Source: Streptomyces laurentii (GTDB lineage: Bacteria > Actinomycetota > Actinomycetes > Streptomycetales > Streptomycetaceae). From it: DNA of 64,000 bases. Shown piece after piece: positions 24,777 through 32,540 of this stretch (position 1 is its first letter; each line of letters begins with the position of its first letter). The notes beneath the pieces were generated by a model that saw only the letters and a list, made by a program, of their open reading frames with translations, searched no databases and was not told where the DNA came from. Where the stretch lies: contig AP017424.1 in the NCBI GenBank assembly GCA_002355495.1, forward strand, positions 744,001 to 808,000, read 5' to 3'. The translations under genes and the position numbers were made by a program.

Positions 24777-25193
24777 TCAGCTCAGGAAGCTCAGCCGCAC
24801 CTGACGTTCCGGGTTGTCGACGTTCGTGTCCACCAGGCAGATCGACTGCCAGGTGCCGAGTTCCAGGCGGCCCGCGAGGACCGGGGCCGTGGCGTGTGGG
24901 GGGATCAGGGCCGGGAGGACGTGGTCGCGGCCGTGGCCCGGGGAGCCGTGGCGGTGCTGCCAGCGGTCGTCGGCCGGGAGCAGGTGGTTGAGGGCGGCGA
25001 GGAGGTCGGCGTCGCTGCCCGAGCCGGTCTCCAGGATGGCGAGGCCCGCCGTGGCGTGGGGGACGAAGAGGTGGAGCAGGCCGTCGCGGCCGCGGGCGGT
25101 GGTCGCGAGGAAGTCCTCGCAGTGGCGGGTGAGGTCGGTGACGGTCTCCCGCGAGCCGGTGGTGAGGGTGAGGATCGTGGTGTCGAAGGCCAT
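24777..25193 (-). CDS. YjbQ family (UPF0047) protein
   Basis: The 138-residue protein matches the single-domain YjbQ family, with LLHLFVPHATAGLAILETG near residue 45 and the later HGSPGHGRDHVLPALIPPHA block carrying conserved His residues. E. coli YjbQ shows weak thiamine-phosphate synthase activity and homologs are broadly conserved, but the true role is unclear. The ATG at 25193 has AGGATGAG upstream; an ATG at 25202 would add three residues. It faces away from the divergent flavoprotein gene. Confidence 0.88.
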   Translation of the reverse strand: MAFDTTILTLTTGSRETVTDLTRHCEDFLATTARGRDGLLHLFVPHATAGLAILETGSGSDADLLAALNHLLPADDRWQHRHGSPGHGRDHVLPALIPPHATAPVLAGRLELGTWQSICLVDTNVDNPERQVRLSFLS

Positions 25194-25255
25194 GGGGCTC
25201 ATCCTGCCGTTCCCGGGCGGGGACATGGGGTGTGCCGGGCGGTGGGGCCGGGAAG

Positions 25256-26395
25256 ATGCGGGACTCGGACGCCGTTGGTGGAATCGTGAACGATTTCGGG
25301 GTGTACGAGGAGCGCGAGGTCGACGTCGTGGTCGTCGGCGCCGGACAGGCCGGGCTGTCGGCGGCGTACCACCTGCGCCGTACGGGGTTCGAGCCGGAGC
25401 GGGACTTCGTGGTGCTCGACCACGCGCCGCGGCCGGGCGGCGCCTGGCAGTTCCGCTGGCCGTCGCTCACGTACGGCAAGGTGCACGGGATGCACGCGCT
25501 GCCCGGCATGGAGCTGACCGGGGCCGATCCGGCGCGGCCGTCCTCGGCGGTGATCGGGGAGTACTTCGCCGCGTACGAGGAGTCCTTCGGCCTCCCGGTG
25601 CACCGGCCCGTGGACGTGACCGCCGTACGGGAGGGCGAGGGCGGACGGCTGCGGGTGGAGAGTACGGAGGGGGTGTACGCCGCCCGGGCACTGATCAGCG
25701 CGACCGGGACGTGGGAGCGGCCGTTCTGGCCGCGCTACCCCGGGCAGGAGACCTTCCTGGGGCAGCAGCTGCACACCGCCCGGTACCCGGGGCCCGAGGC
25801 CTTCGCCGGCCTGCGGGTGGTCGTGGTCGGCGGCGGCGCCTCCGGCACCCAGCATCTGATGGAGATCGCCGGCCACGCCGCCGCGACGACCTGGGTCACC
25901 CGGCGCGAGCCCGTGTTCCGTGAGGGCCCCTTCAACGAGGTGGCCGGACGGGCGGCGGTCGCGCAGGTCGAGGAGCGCGTACGGCAGGGGCTGCCGCCGC
26001 GCAGTGTGGTGTCGGTGACCGGGCTTCCGCTGAACGACGCCGTCCGCGCGGCCCGGGCGAGCGGGGTCCTCGACCGGCTGCCGATGTTCGACCGGATCAC
26101 GCCGACCGGGGTGGCCTGGGACGACGGGCGGTTCGTCGAGGCGGACGTCATTCTGTGGGCGACCGGCTTCCGGGCCTCGGTCGACCATCTCGCGCCGCTG
26201 CGGCTGCGTGAGCCGGGCGGCGGCATCCGGATGGAGGGCACCCGGGCCGTACGGGATCCGCGGGTGCATCTCGTCGGCTACGGGCCGTCCGCGTCGACCA
26301 TCGGCGCGAACCGGGCGGGCCGCTCGGCCGTTCGCGAGATCCGCGCGCTGCTCAAGAACACTCCGCGCGCGTCGGGCGCTGCCGTCACCGGCTGA
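25256..26395 (+). CDS. FAD-dependent oxidoreductase / flavin-containing monooxygenase-like
   Basis: The 379-residue flavoprotein has an N-terminal dinucleotide fold VVVVGAGQAGLSAAYHL for FAD and a second one LRVVVVGGGASGTQHL near residue 190 for NADPH. The late block DVILWATGFRASVDHL resembles the ATG motif of pyridine-nucleotide oxidoreductases. It resembles the single-component flavin monooxygenase/thioredoxin-reductase-like group (Pyr_redox_3). The start is uncertain: ATG 25256 is chosen, but GTG 25286 gives a more compact N-terminus and has ggtggaa close upstream. A strong hairpin follows the stop. Confidence 0.82.
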   Translation: MRDSDAVGGIVNDFGVYEEREVDVVVVGAGQAGLSAAYHLRRTGFEPERDFVVLDHAPRPGGAWQFRWPSLTYGKVHGMHALPGMELTGADPARPSSAVIGEYFAAYEESFGLPVHRPVDVTAVREGEGGRLRVESTEGVYAARALISATGTWERPFWPRYPGQETFLGQQLHTARYPGPEAFAGLRVVVVGGGASGTQHLMEIAGHAAATTWVTRREPVFREGPFNEVAGRAAVAQVEERVRQGLPPRSVVSVTGLPLNDAVRAARASGVLDRLPMFDRITPTGVAWDDGRFVEADVILWATGFRASVDHLAPLRLREPGGGIRMEGTRAVRDPRVHLVGYGPSASTIGANRAGRSAVREIRALLKNTPRASGAAVTG

Positions 26396-26430
26396 ATCCG
26401 GCCGGGCAGCCACAGCCGGGCGCACACGCG

Positions 26431-26473
26431 GCGGCGCCGCCGGCCCCCTGGGACGGGGAACCGGCGGCGCCGC
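26431..26473. terminator. Bidirectional terminator hairpin
   Basis: A 13-bp perfect GC stem (gcggcgccgccgg with its complement) with a 17-base loop lies 35 bases after the flavoprotein stop. It is also about 20 bases after the stop of the small peptide gene on the other strand, so it can serve both. Confidence 0.8.
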
Positions 26474-26494
26474 GCTCTGCCGAGCCGGGTGGCG

Positions 26495-26554
26495 TCAGAT
26501 CAGCCAGCCCAGGAAGTGGACGACACCGGCGAGCAGGTTGGTGATGATGTTCAT
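26495..26554 (-). CDS. 19-residue hydrophobic peptide
   Basis: The short frame encodes MNIITNLLAGVVHFLGWLI, a single hydrophobic or amphipathic helix long enough to lie in or on the membrane, with no charged residue except the terminal groups and one His. It is preceded by a near-ideal ribosome binding site (GAGGAGAAG, about 9 bases before ATG) and followed within 22 bases by a strong hairpin, so it looks like a discrete transcription unit. The upstream minus-strand region is relatively AT-rich, as a promoter would be. Possible roles include a membrane-active or regulatory micropeptide. It was found by eye, and I cannot confirm conservation here. Confidence 0.6.
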   Translation of the reverse strand: MNIITNLLAGVVHFLGWLI

Positions 26555-26684
26555 GGGGTGCTTCTCCTCGTACAGGTTTTCTGTGGGACATACGCGATCG
26601 CGGTCTGCAGCCCGTCGCTTGCGCACCGTAAGCATCCGACGTCCCACCTGCCCGAGGCAACGAAATCCCGGACGATCACACGTT

Positions 26685-28511
26685 CTAGGGAACAACCGCT
26701 CCCACGTTCGCATGTTCGTCTCTCCGCACCAGGGCCGCGTACCGCCCGCCGAGGGCGAGCAGTTCCTCGTGCGTGCCGCGTTCGGCGATGCGGCCCCCGT
26801 CCAGGACGACGATCTGGTCGGCGTCGCGGACGGTGGACAGCCGGTGCGCGATGGTGAGGGTGGTGCGCCCGGCCGAGAGCGCGTCGATGGCCTGCTGGAC
26901 GGCGTGTTCGGTACGGGTGTCCAGCGCGCTGGTCGCCTCGTCGAGGATCAGGACGGGCGGGTCGCGCAGGATGGTCCGGGCGATCGCCAGACGCTGCTTC
27001 TCGCCGCCCGAGAAGCGGTAGCCGCGCTCGCCGACCAGGGTGTCGTAGCCGTCGGGCAGCGAGGCGATGTGGTCGTGGATCTGGGCGGCGTGGGCGGCCG
27101 CCTCGATCTCCTCGTCGGTGGCGTCGGGCTTGGCGAAGCGCAGGTTGTCGGCGACGGAGGCGTGGAAGAGGTACGTCTCCTGGGAGACCACGCCGACGGC
27201 GCGGGCGAGGGTGTCGAAGTCGAGGTCGCGCACGTCGACCCCGTCGAGGAGGACCCGGCCCTCGGTGACGTCGTACAGCCGGGGCACCAGATGACCGAGG
27301 GTCGACTTGCCGGAACCGGTCGGGCCGACGACGGCCAGGCTGCTTCCCGCCGGGACGGTGAGGTCGATCGCGTCCAGGGTGGGCCGGCCGCCGCCCTCGG
27401 GTTCGTAGCGGAATCCGACCTTGTCGAAGACGACCTCGCCCGCGACCCGCGGCAGCCGGACGGGCTCGTCGGGTTCGGTGATGTCGATGGGCAGGTCCAG
27501 GTACTCGAAGATGCGCTGGAACAGCGCGAGCGAGGTCTGGATGTCCACGCCGGTCGACAGCAGGCTGACGGTCGGCCGGAAGAGGCCCTGCTGAAGCGAG
27601 ACGAACGCGACCAGCGTGCCGAGCGAGACGGCGGGGCCGCCGAGCTGGAAGGTGAGGCCGGCCGCCCAGTAGAGCAGCGCGGGCATGGCGGACATGACGA
27701 TGCCGATGACGGACATCCGCCAGCGTCCGGCCATGGACGAGCGCACTTCCAGGTCGACCAGGCGCTCGGACTCCTCGGCGAACGAGCGGGTGAGGGAGTC
27801 GGCGCGGCCCATGGTCCGGCCGAGCAGGATGCCGCTGACGGACAGGGACTCGGTGACGGTCGCCGCCATGACGGCCATCTGCTTCTGGCGCCGGGTGGTG
27901 ATCCGTTTGCGCTCGCGGCCTACCCGGCGGCTGATCCAGACGAAGACCGGCAGCAGGAGCAGCGAGACGACGGTCAGCCGCCAGTCGAGGGCGACCATGG
28001 CGACGACCGAGGCGACCACGGCGGTCAGGTTGGAGACGAGGGAGGTGGCGGTCGAGGTGACCGTCGCCTGCATGCCGCCGATGTCGTTGGCGATCCGGGA
28101 CTGGACCTCGCCGGTGCGGGTGCGGGTGAAGAAGGCCAGCGACATCCGCTGGAGCCGCCCGTAGACCGCGGTGCGCAGGTCGTGCATGACGCGCTGGCCG
28201 ACGGTGGTGGAGATCAGGGTCTGCAGTACGCCGAAGACGCCGGAGACCACGGCGGTGGCGATCATGCCGAGGGCGAGCAGGCTGAGCAGCCCGGTACGGC
28301 CTTCGGGGATCGCGACGTCCAGGATCGCGCGGAGCAGGAACGGGGAGGCGACCGAGACCAGCGACGACGCGGCGACCAGCAGGCCGACGAGGGCGAGGCG
28401 GGCCCGGTAGGGGCGGAAGAGCCGCAGGATGCGCCGCAGCTGGGCGGGCTCCTCGGGGCGGCCGGGTTCTCGGGCGGGTGGCGTCCACGTGGACGTTCGG
28501 TGCGGATGCAT
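26685..28511 (-). CDS. ABC exporter, fused membrane and ATPase domains (MsbA/MDR type)
   Basis: The 608-residue half-transporter has a six-helix membrane domain (about residues 25-340, starting LRRILRLFRPYRARLALVGL). An ATPase domain follows with Walker A GPTGSGKST, signature FSGGEKQRLAIART, Walker B VLILDEATSALD and the H-loop TIAHRLSTV. It should dimerise and export lipids or drugs. The ATG at 28511 has AGGAG 3-4 bases before it and gives the family's usual length. Starting at GTG 28751 would add an unlikely Pro-rich 80-residue leader and place the start inside the operator. It is divergent from a MarR gene that probably represses it. Confidence 0.88.
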   Translation of the reverse strand: MHPHRTSTWTPPAREPGRPEEPAQLRRILRLFRPYRARLALVGLLVAASSLVSVASPFLLRAILDVAIPEGRTGLLSLLALGMIATAVVSGVFGVLQTLISTTVGQRVMHDLRTAVYGRLQRMSLAFFTRTRTGEVQSRIANDIGGMQATVTSTATSLVSNLTAVVASVVAMVALDWRLTVVSLLLLPVFVWISRRVGRERKRITTRRQKQMAVMAATVTESLSVSGILLGRTMGRADSLTRSFAEESERLVDLEVRSSMAGRWRMSVIGIVMSAMPALLYWAAGLTFQLGGPAVSLGTLVAFVSLQQGLFRPTVSLLSTGVDIQTSLALFQRIFEYLDLPIDITEPDEPVRLPRVAGEVVFDKVGFRYEPEGGGRPTLDAIDLTVPAGSSLAVVGPTGSGKSTLGHLVPRLYDVTEGRVLLDGVDVRDLDFDTLARAVGVVSQETYLFHASVADNLRFAKPDATDEEIEAAAHAAQIHDHIASLPDGYDTLVGERGYRFSGGEKQRLAIARTILRDPPVLILDEATSALDTRTEHAVQQAIDALSAGRTTLTIAHRLSTVRDADQIVVLDGGRIAERGTHEELLALGGRYAALVRRDEHANVGAVVP

Positions 28512-28730
28512 GGGCTCCTGCGCGGGGTGCGGTGACGGTTTCCCTGGGGCTTCTCGGTGCCTTTCCGGCGGTGGTGCGTCGACGGTGGTGCCGGCCGACG
28601 GTTCGTCGGCCGGTGACGCGTCGGCGGGGCCGTCGTCCCGCGCCCCCACGGTGAGACGTCGGGGCGTCGGCGGTACGACGGGCTCGGGGGCAGCGGGACG
28701 GGGATCCTGGGCGATCCTTTCGGAGGATAG

Positions 28731-28757
28731 TTCATTGTTACCTATACTCACAATGAA
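28731..28757. promoter_or_regulatory. MarR-type operator between exporter and regulator
   Basis: The arms ttcattgt (28731-28738) and acaatgaa (28750-28757) are exact complements separated by 11 AT-rich bases. The site lies 24 bases before the MarR start codon and about 220 bases before the exporter start, in a stretch much richer in A and T than its surroundings. It probably overlaps both promoters. Confidence 0.75.
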
Positions 28758-28780
28758 CGAGGTCTTGATATTGTTCCCTC

Positions 28781-29242
28781 ATGAGTACCCCGGCCGCTTC
28801 CGAAGCCTCCGACCCCGACGGCCTGCTCGCCGAGCAGTTGCTCCGTCTGACCCGTCGGCTGCATCGCGCCCACAAGCTGCACCTGGAGCCGGCCGGCATC
28901 ACCCCGGCGCAGTTCCGGCTGCTGCGGACGGTCGCGCACTTCCCCGAGCCGCCCCGGATGGCCGACCTCGCCGCCCGGCTCGAGGTGGTCCCGCGCGCGG
29001 TGACCAGCCTCGTCGACAGCCTGGAGGCGAAGGGCAGGGTGCGCCGGGTCCCCGACGCGCACAGCCGCCGGGTGGTCCGGGTCGAACTCACCGACGCCGG
29101 CCGCGACACGCTGAGAGACCTGCGCAGCGCGCGCCGCGCCGCGGCAGAGGACATCCTGGCCCCACTGACCGTCGAACAGCGCGAGGTGCTGGGAGGTCTG
29201 CTGTCCACCCTGGTCGACCCCGGCCCGGAGCGCGCCTGCTGA
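28781..29242 (+). CDS. MarR family transcriptional regulator
   Basis: The 153-residue protein has the MarR winged helix: GITPAQFRLLRTVAHF, then MADLAARLEVVPRAVTSLVD for the DNA-reading helices, and the wing VRRVPDAHSRRVVRVELTD. It should act as a dimer that releases DNA on binding a small aromatic ligand. Its gene is divergent from the ABC exporter across a perfect 8-bp inverted repeat, the standard layout of a MarR-controlled efflux pump. Confidence 0.92.
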   Translation: MSTPAASEASDPDGLLAEQLLRLTRRLHRAHKLHLEPAGITPAQFRLLRTVAHFPEPPRMADLAARLEVVPRAVTSLVDSLEAKGRVRRVPDAHSRRVVRVELTDAGRDTLRDLRSARRAAAEDILAPLTVEQREVLGGLLSTLVDPGPERAC

Positions 29243-29324
29243 GCCGCGGCGGCCGCGATCGGGGCGGGACCCGCCGGAGCGGCCGGCGCCCGGGCACGGC
29301 TCGCGCCGAAGGAGGGCACCGGCC

Positions 29325-32249
29325 ATGCCCGTACGCGAACCGAATCCGCAGACCCTGCGTGCCGGTACGAGACGGCAGGCGGCGCCCGACCGGGTGCCGG
29401 ACCTCCAGGCCCGAGGCACCCCGAAGCACCTGCGCGACGAACTGATCGCCGTCCTCGGCCCCGAGAAGGTGCTGTGGAAGGTCTCCGATCTGGTCCGTTA
29501 CGCCTCCGACGCGAGCCCCTACCGTTTCGTGCCGCAGGTCGTCGTGGTCGCCGAGGACGTCGACGACGTCTCCGCGGTCCTCTCGTACGCGCACGGCAAG
29601 GGCCGCGAAGTGGTGTTCCGGGCCGCCGGGACCAGCCTCAACGGGCAGGCGCAGGGCGAGGACATCCTGGTGGACGTGCGCCGGCACTGGGCGGGCGTGC
29701 AGGTCCTGGACGACGGGGCCCGCGCCCGGATCCGGCCGGGCACCACAGTCGTCCGGGCCAACGCGGCGCTCGCCCCGTACGGCCGGGTGCTGGGCCCGGA
29801 CCCGGCGAGCGCGATCGCCTGCACGATCGGCGGTGTGGTCGCCAACAACGCCTCCGGCATGACCGCCGGCACCACCCGCAACTCCTACCGTACGGTCGCC
29901 TCGCTCACCGTCGTCCTGCCGAGCGGCACGATCGTCGACACCGCCGACCCGGCCGCCGACGAGGAGCTGGCGCACGCCGAACCGCGACTGTGCGCCGGAC
30001 TGATGGCGCTGAAGGCGGAGATCGAGGCGGACGCGGAACTGACCGCCCGGATCCGCGCCAAGTACACGATCAAGAACACCAACGGCTACCGGCTCGACGC
30101 GTTCCTCGACGGCACCACCCCGGTCGGGATCCTGCGCGGGCTGATGGTGGGCTCCGAGGGCACCTTCGGCTTCCTCTCCGAGGTCGTCTTCGACACTCTG
30201 CCGCTGGACCGGAAGGTGTCCACCGGGCTGCTGTTCTTCCCGTCGCTGCCGGCCGCCGCGGCCGCCGTGCCCCACTTCACCGAGGCGGGCGCGCTGGCCG
30301 TGGAACTGATGGACGGCAACACCCTGCGCGCCTCGGTGAGGGTGCCCGGGGTGCCCGCCGACTGGGCGGAGCTGCCCCGGGAGACGACCGCGCTCCTGGT
30401 GGAGTTCCGGGCGCCGGACGAGGCGGCGCTGCGGGCCTGCGAGACGGCGGCGGCCCGGGTGCTCGACCGGCTCGACCTGGTCGCCCCGGTCCCCTCCGTC
30501 GTCAACGCCTTCACCCGGGACCCGGGGACGATCGCCGGGTACTGGAAGGCGCGCAAGGCGTTCGTGACGGCGGTCGGCGGCGCCCGTCCCTCCGGTACGA
30601 CGCTGATCACCGAGGACTTCGCGGTGCCGCCGGACCGGCTCGCCGAGGCGTGCGCGGAGCTGCTCGCCCTCCAGGTCCGGCACGGCTTCGACGCGGCCGT
30701 CGCCGGGCACGCGGCGCACGGCAACCTGCACTTCCTGCTCACCTTCGACGCCGCCGAGCCGGCCGACGTGGAACGGTACGCCGCGTTCATGGACGAGTTC
30801 TGCGCGCTCACCGTGGAACGCTTCGACGGCTCACTGAAGGCGGAGCACGCCACCGGCCGGAACATCGCGCCGTTCCTGGAGCGGGAGTGGGGGCCGAAGG
30901 CGACCGCGCTCATGTGGCGGACCAAGGAGATCATCGATCCGGACGGGGTCCTCGCGCCCCGCATCGTCCTCGACCGCGATCCGCAGGCGCATCTGCGCGG
31001 CCTGAAGACCATCCCGGTGGTGGAGCCGATCGCCGACCCGTGCATCGAGTGCGGATTCTGCGAACCCACCTGCCCCAGCCATGATCTGACGACCACTCCG
31101 CGCCAACGCATCGTGCTGCGGCGGGAGATGATGCGGCAGGCCGACGGTTCCCCGGTGGAGGCGCAACTGCTGGCGTCGTACGGCTACGACGCGGTCGACA
31201 CCTGCGCCGGCGACTCGACGTGCAAGCTGGCCTGCCCCGTCGGCATCGACACCGGGGCGCTGATGAGGGAGTTCCGGCACGCGCGGCACTCGGTGCGCGA
31301 GGAGCGGGTCGCGGCCCTGACGGCGCGGCACTTCCGGGCCGTGGAGGCCGCGGCCCGGCTCGCGGTGGGCACGGCCCGGCACCTCGACGACCGGCTGCTG
31401 GAGTCGGTGACGGGGCTGGCGCGCCGGGCCACGCGCCCCGACCTCGTACCGGAGTGGCTGCCCGAGATCCCCGGCGCGGCGGCCCACCGGCTGCCGCGGA
31501 CGCACCGGCCGGCCGCCGTCGCCGTGTACTACCCGGCCTGCGTGAACCGGATCTTCGGCAACCCCGAGGGATACCAGGGCCCTTCGCTGCCGGAGGCGAT
31601 GGTGGCGCTGTCGGCGCGGGCCGGCCGGCCGGTGTGGATCCCGGACGACGTGCACGGCACGTGCTGCGCGACGATCTGGCACTCCAAGGGGTACGAGCTC
31701 GGCAACGAGGTGATGGCCAACCGGATCGTGGAGGCCGCCTGGGGGTGGACGGCCGGGGGCCGGCTGCCGCTGGTGGTGGACGCCTCCTCGTGCACCCTCG
31801 GTCTCGCGCACGAGGTGGTGCCGTATCTCACCGACGACAACCGGGAGTTGCACGCCGAGCTGACGGTGCTCGACTCGCTGGTGTGGGCGGCGGACGAGCT
31901 GCTGCCGCGGCTCGACGTACGGCGGCGGATCGGCTCGGCCGTGGTCCATCCCACCTGCTCCATGCGGCACTTGGGCGACGAGGACCGGCTCACCGAGCTC
32001 GCCGGGGTCTGCGCCGAGGAGGTCGTGGTCCCCCTCGACGCCGGCTGCTGCGCGTTCGCGGGCGACCGGGGCATGCTCCACCCGGAACTGACCGCGTCGG
32101 CGACGGCACGGGAGGCCGCCGAGGTCGCCGCCCGGCCCTTCGACGCGTATCTGTCGGCCAACCGGACGTGCGAGATCGGCATGGACCGGGCCACCGGACG
32201 GACGTACACCTCGGTCCTGCTGGAACTGGAGCGCGCGACCCGGCCGTGA
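29325..32249 (+). CDS. FAD-linked oxidase / Fe-S protein, D-lactate (2-hydroxyacid) dehydrogenase-like
   Basis: The 974-residue protein joins three modules. The first, about residues 60-290, is an FAD-binding type 4 domain (GTSLNGQA, then GGVVANNASGMTAGTTRNSY). The second is an FAD-oxidase C-terminal domain with GHAAHGNLHFLL at about 465. The third is an Fe-S part with CIECGFCEPTCPS (from Cys573) and CAGDSTCKLACPV for two 4Fe-4S clusters, then CCG-domain repeats (HGTCCATIWHSKG and AGCCAFAGDRGM). This is the architecture of Ydi J/Dld-II-like enzymes that oxidise D-lactate or D-2-hydroxyglutarate and feed electrons to the respiratory chain. A strong AGGAGG-type site precedes ATG 29325. It appears monocistronic. 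Confidence 0.9.
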   Translation: MPVREPNPQTLRAGTRRQAAPDRVPDLQARGTPKHLRDELIAVLGPEKVLWKVSDLVRYASDASPYRFVPQVVVVAEDVDDVSAVLSYAHGKGREVVFRAAGTSLNGQAQGEDILVDVRRHWAGVQVLDDGARARIRPGTTVVRANAALAPYGRVLGPDPASAIACTIGGVVANNASGMTAGTTRNSYRTVASLTVVLPSGTIVDTADPAADEELAHAEPRLCAGLMALKAEIEADAELTARIRAKYTIKNTNGYRLDAFLDGTTPVGILRGLMVGSEGTFGFLSEVVFDTLPLDRKVSTGLLFFPSLPAAAAAVPHFTEAGALAVELMDGNTLRASVRVPGVPADWAELPRETTALLVEFRAPDEAALRACETAAARVLDRLDLVAPVPSVVNAFTRDPGTIAGYWKARKAFVTAVGGARPSGTTLITEDFAVPPDRLAEACAELLALQVRHGFDAAVAGHAAHGNLHFLLTFDAAEPADVERYAAFMDEFCALTVERFDGSLKAEHATGRNIAPFLEREWGPKATALMWRTKEIIDPDGVLAPRIVLDRDPQAHLRGLKTIPVVEPIADPCIECGFCEPTCPSHDLTTTPRQRIVLRREMMRQADGSPVEAQLLASYGYDAVDTCAGDSTCKLACPVGIDTGALMREFRHARHSVREERVAALTARHFRAVEAAARLAVGTARHLDDRLLESVTGLARRATRPDLVPEWLPEIPGAAAHRLPRTHRPAAVAVYYPACVNRIFGNPEGYQGPSLPEAMVALSARAGRPVWIPDDVHGTCCATIWHSKGYELGNEVMANRIVEAAWGWTAGGRLPLVVDASSCTLGLAHEVVPYLTDDNRELHAELTVLDSLVWAADELLPRLDVRRRIGSAVVHPTCSMRHLGDEDRLTELAGVCAEEVVVPLDAGCCAFAGDRGMLHPELTASATAREAAEVAARPFDAYLSANRTCEIGMDRATGRTYTSVLLELERATRP

Positions 32250-32501
32250 TCCCGGCCCGCCCGCGATCCTCACCCGTCCCGGCCTCGCCCGCGGCCGTTC
32301 CGATACGGCGTCACCGGCCCCCTCGACGCCGCCGACGGGGCATCATGGCCCGAACCCGACGCGGACCTTGTCACGTCCGGAGGTGCGAGAGTCCAGCCGA
32401 CGACTCTGGCACACCTGCGCAGGTCGCGATACTCCGGGGTGATCTCCTCCCCTTCTTCACAGTGTGACTAATATGCACGCGTCATAGCACGGAACAGCAA
32501 T

Positions 32502-32521
32502 GGCCGGTCGGACGACCGGCC
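32502..32521. other. Leader hairpin just before the cvnA ribosome binding site
   Basis: A 9-bp perfect stem (ggccggtcg with its complement) with only two loop bases ends five bases before the aagggag ribosome binding site of cvnA. It could be the terminator of a preceding transcript or a structure that affects translation from the unusual CTG start. The remaining 290-base gap holds no gene; taatat at 32469 is a possible -10 element. Confidence 0.55.
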
Positions 32522-32540
32522 TTCGTAAGGGAGCATCACC

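Noticed and set aside
26208..28535. 775-residue open frame on the plus strand
   Set aside because: Antisense to the ABC exporter, with low-complexity Asp/Gly-rich text and no motifs.
28512..28751. 80-residue N-terminal extension of the ABC exporter from a GTG start
   Set aside because: It is low-complexity, lies over the operator and lacks a ribosome site. The ATG at 28511 has AGGAG and gives the usual length.
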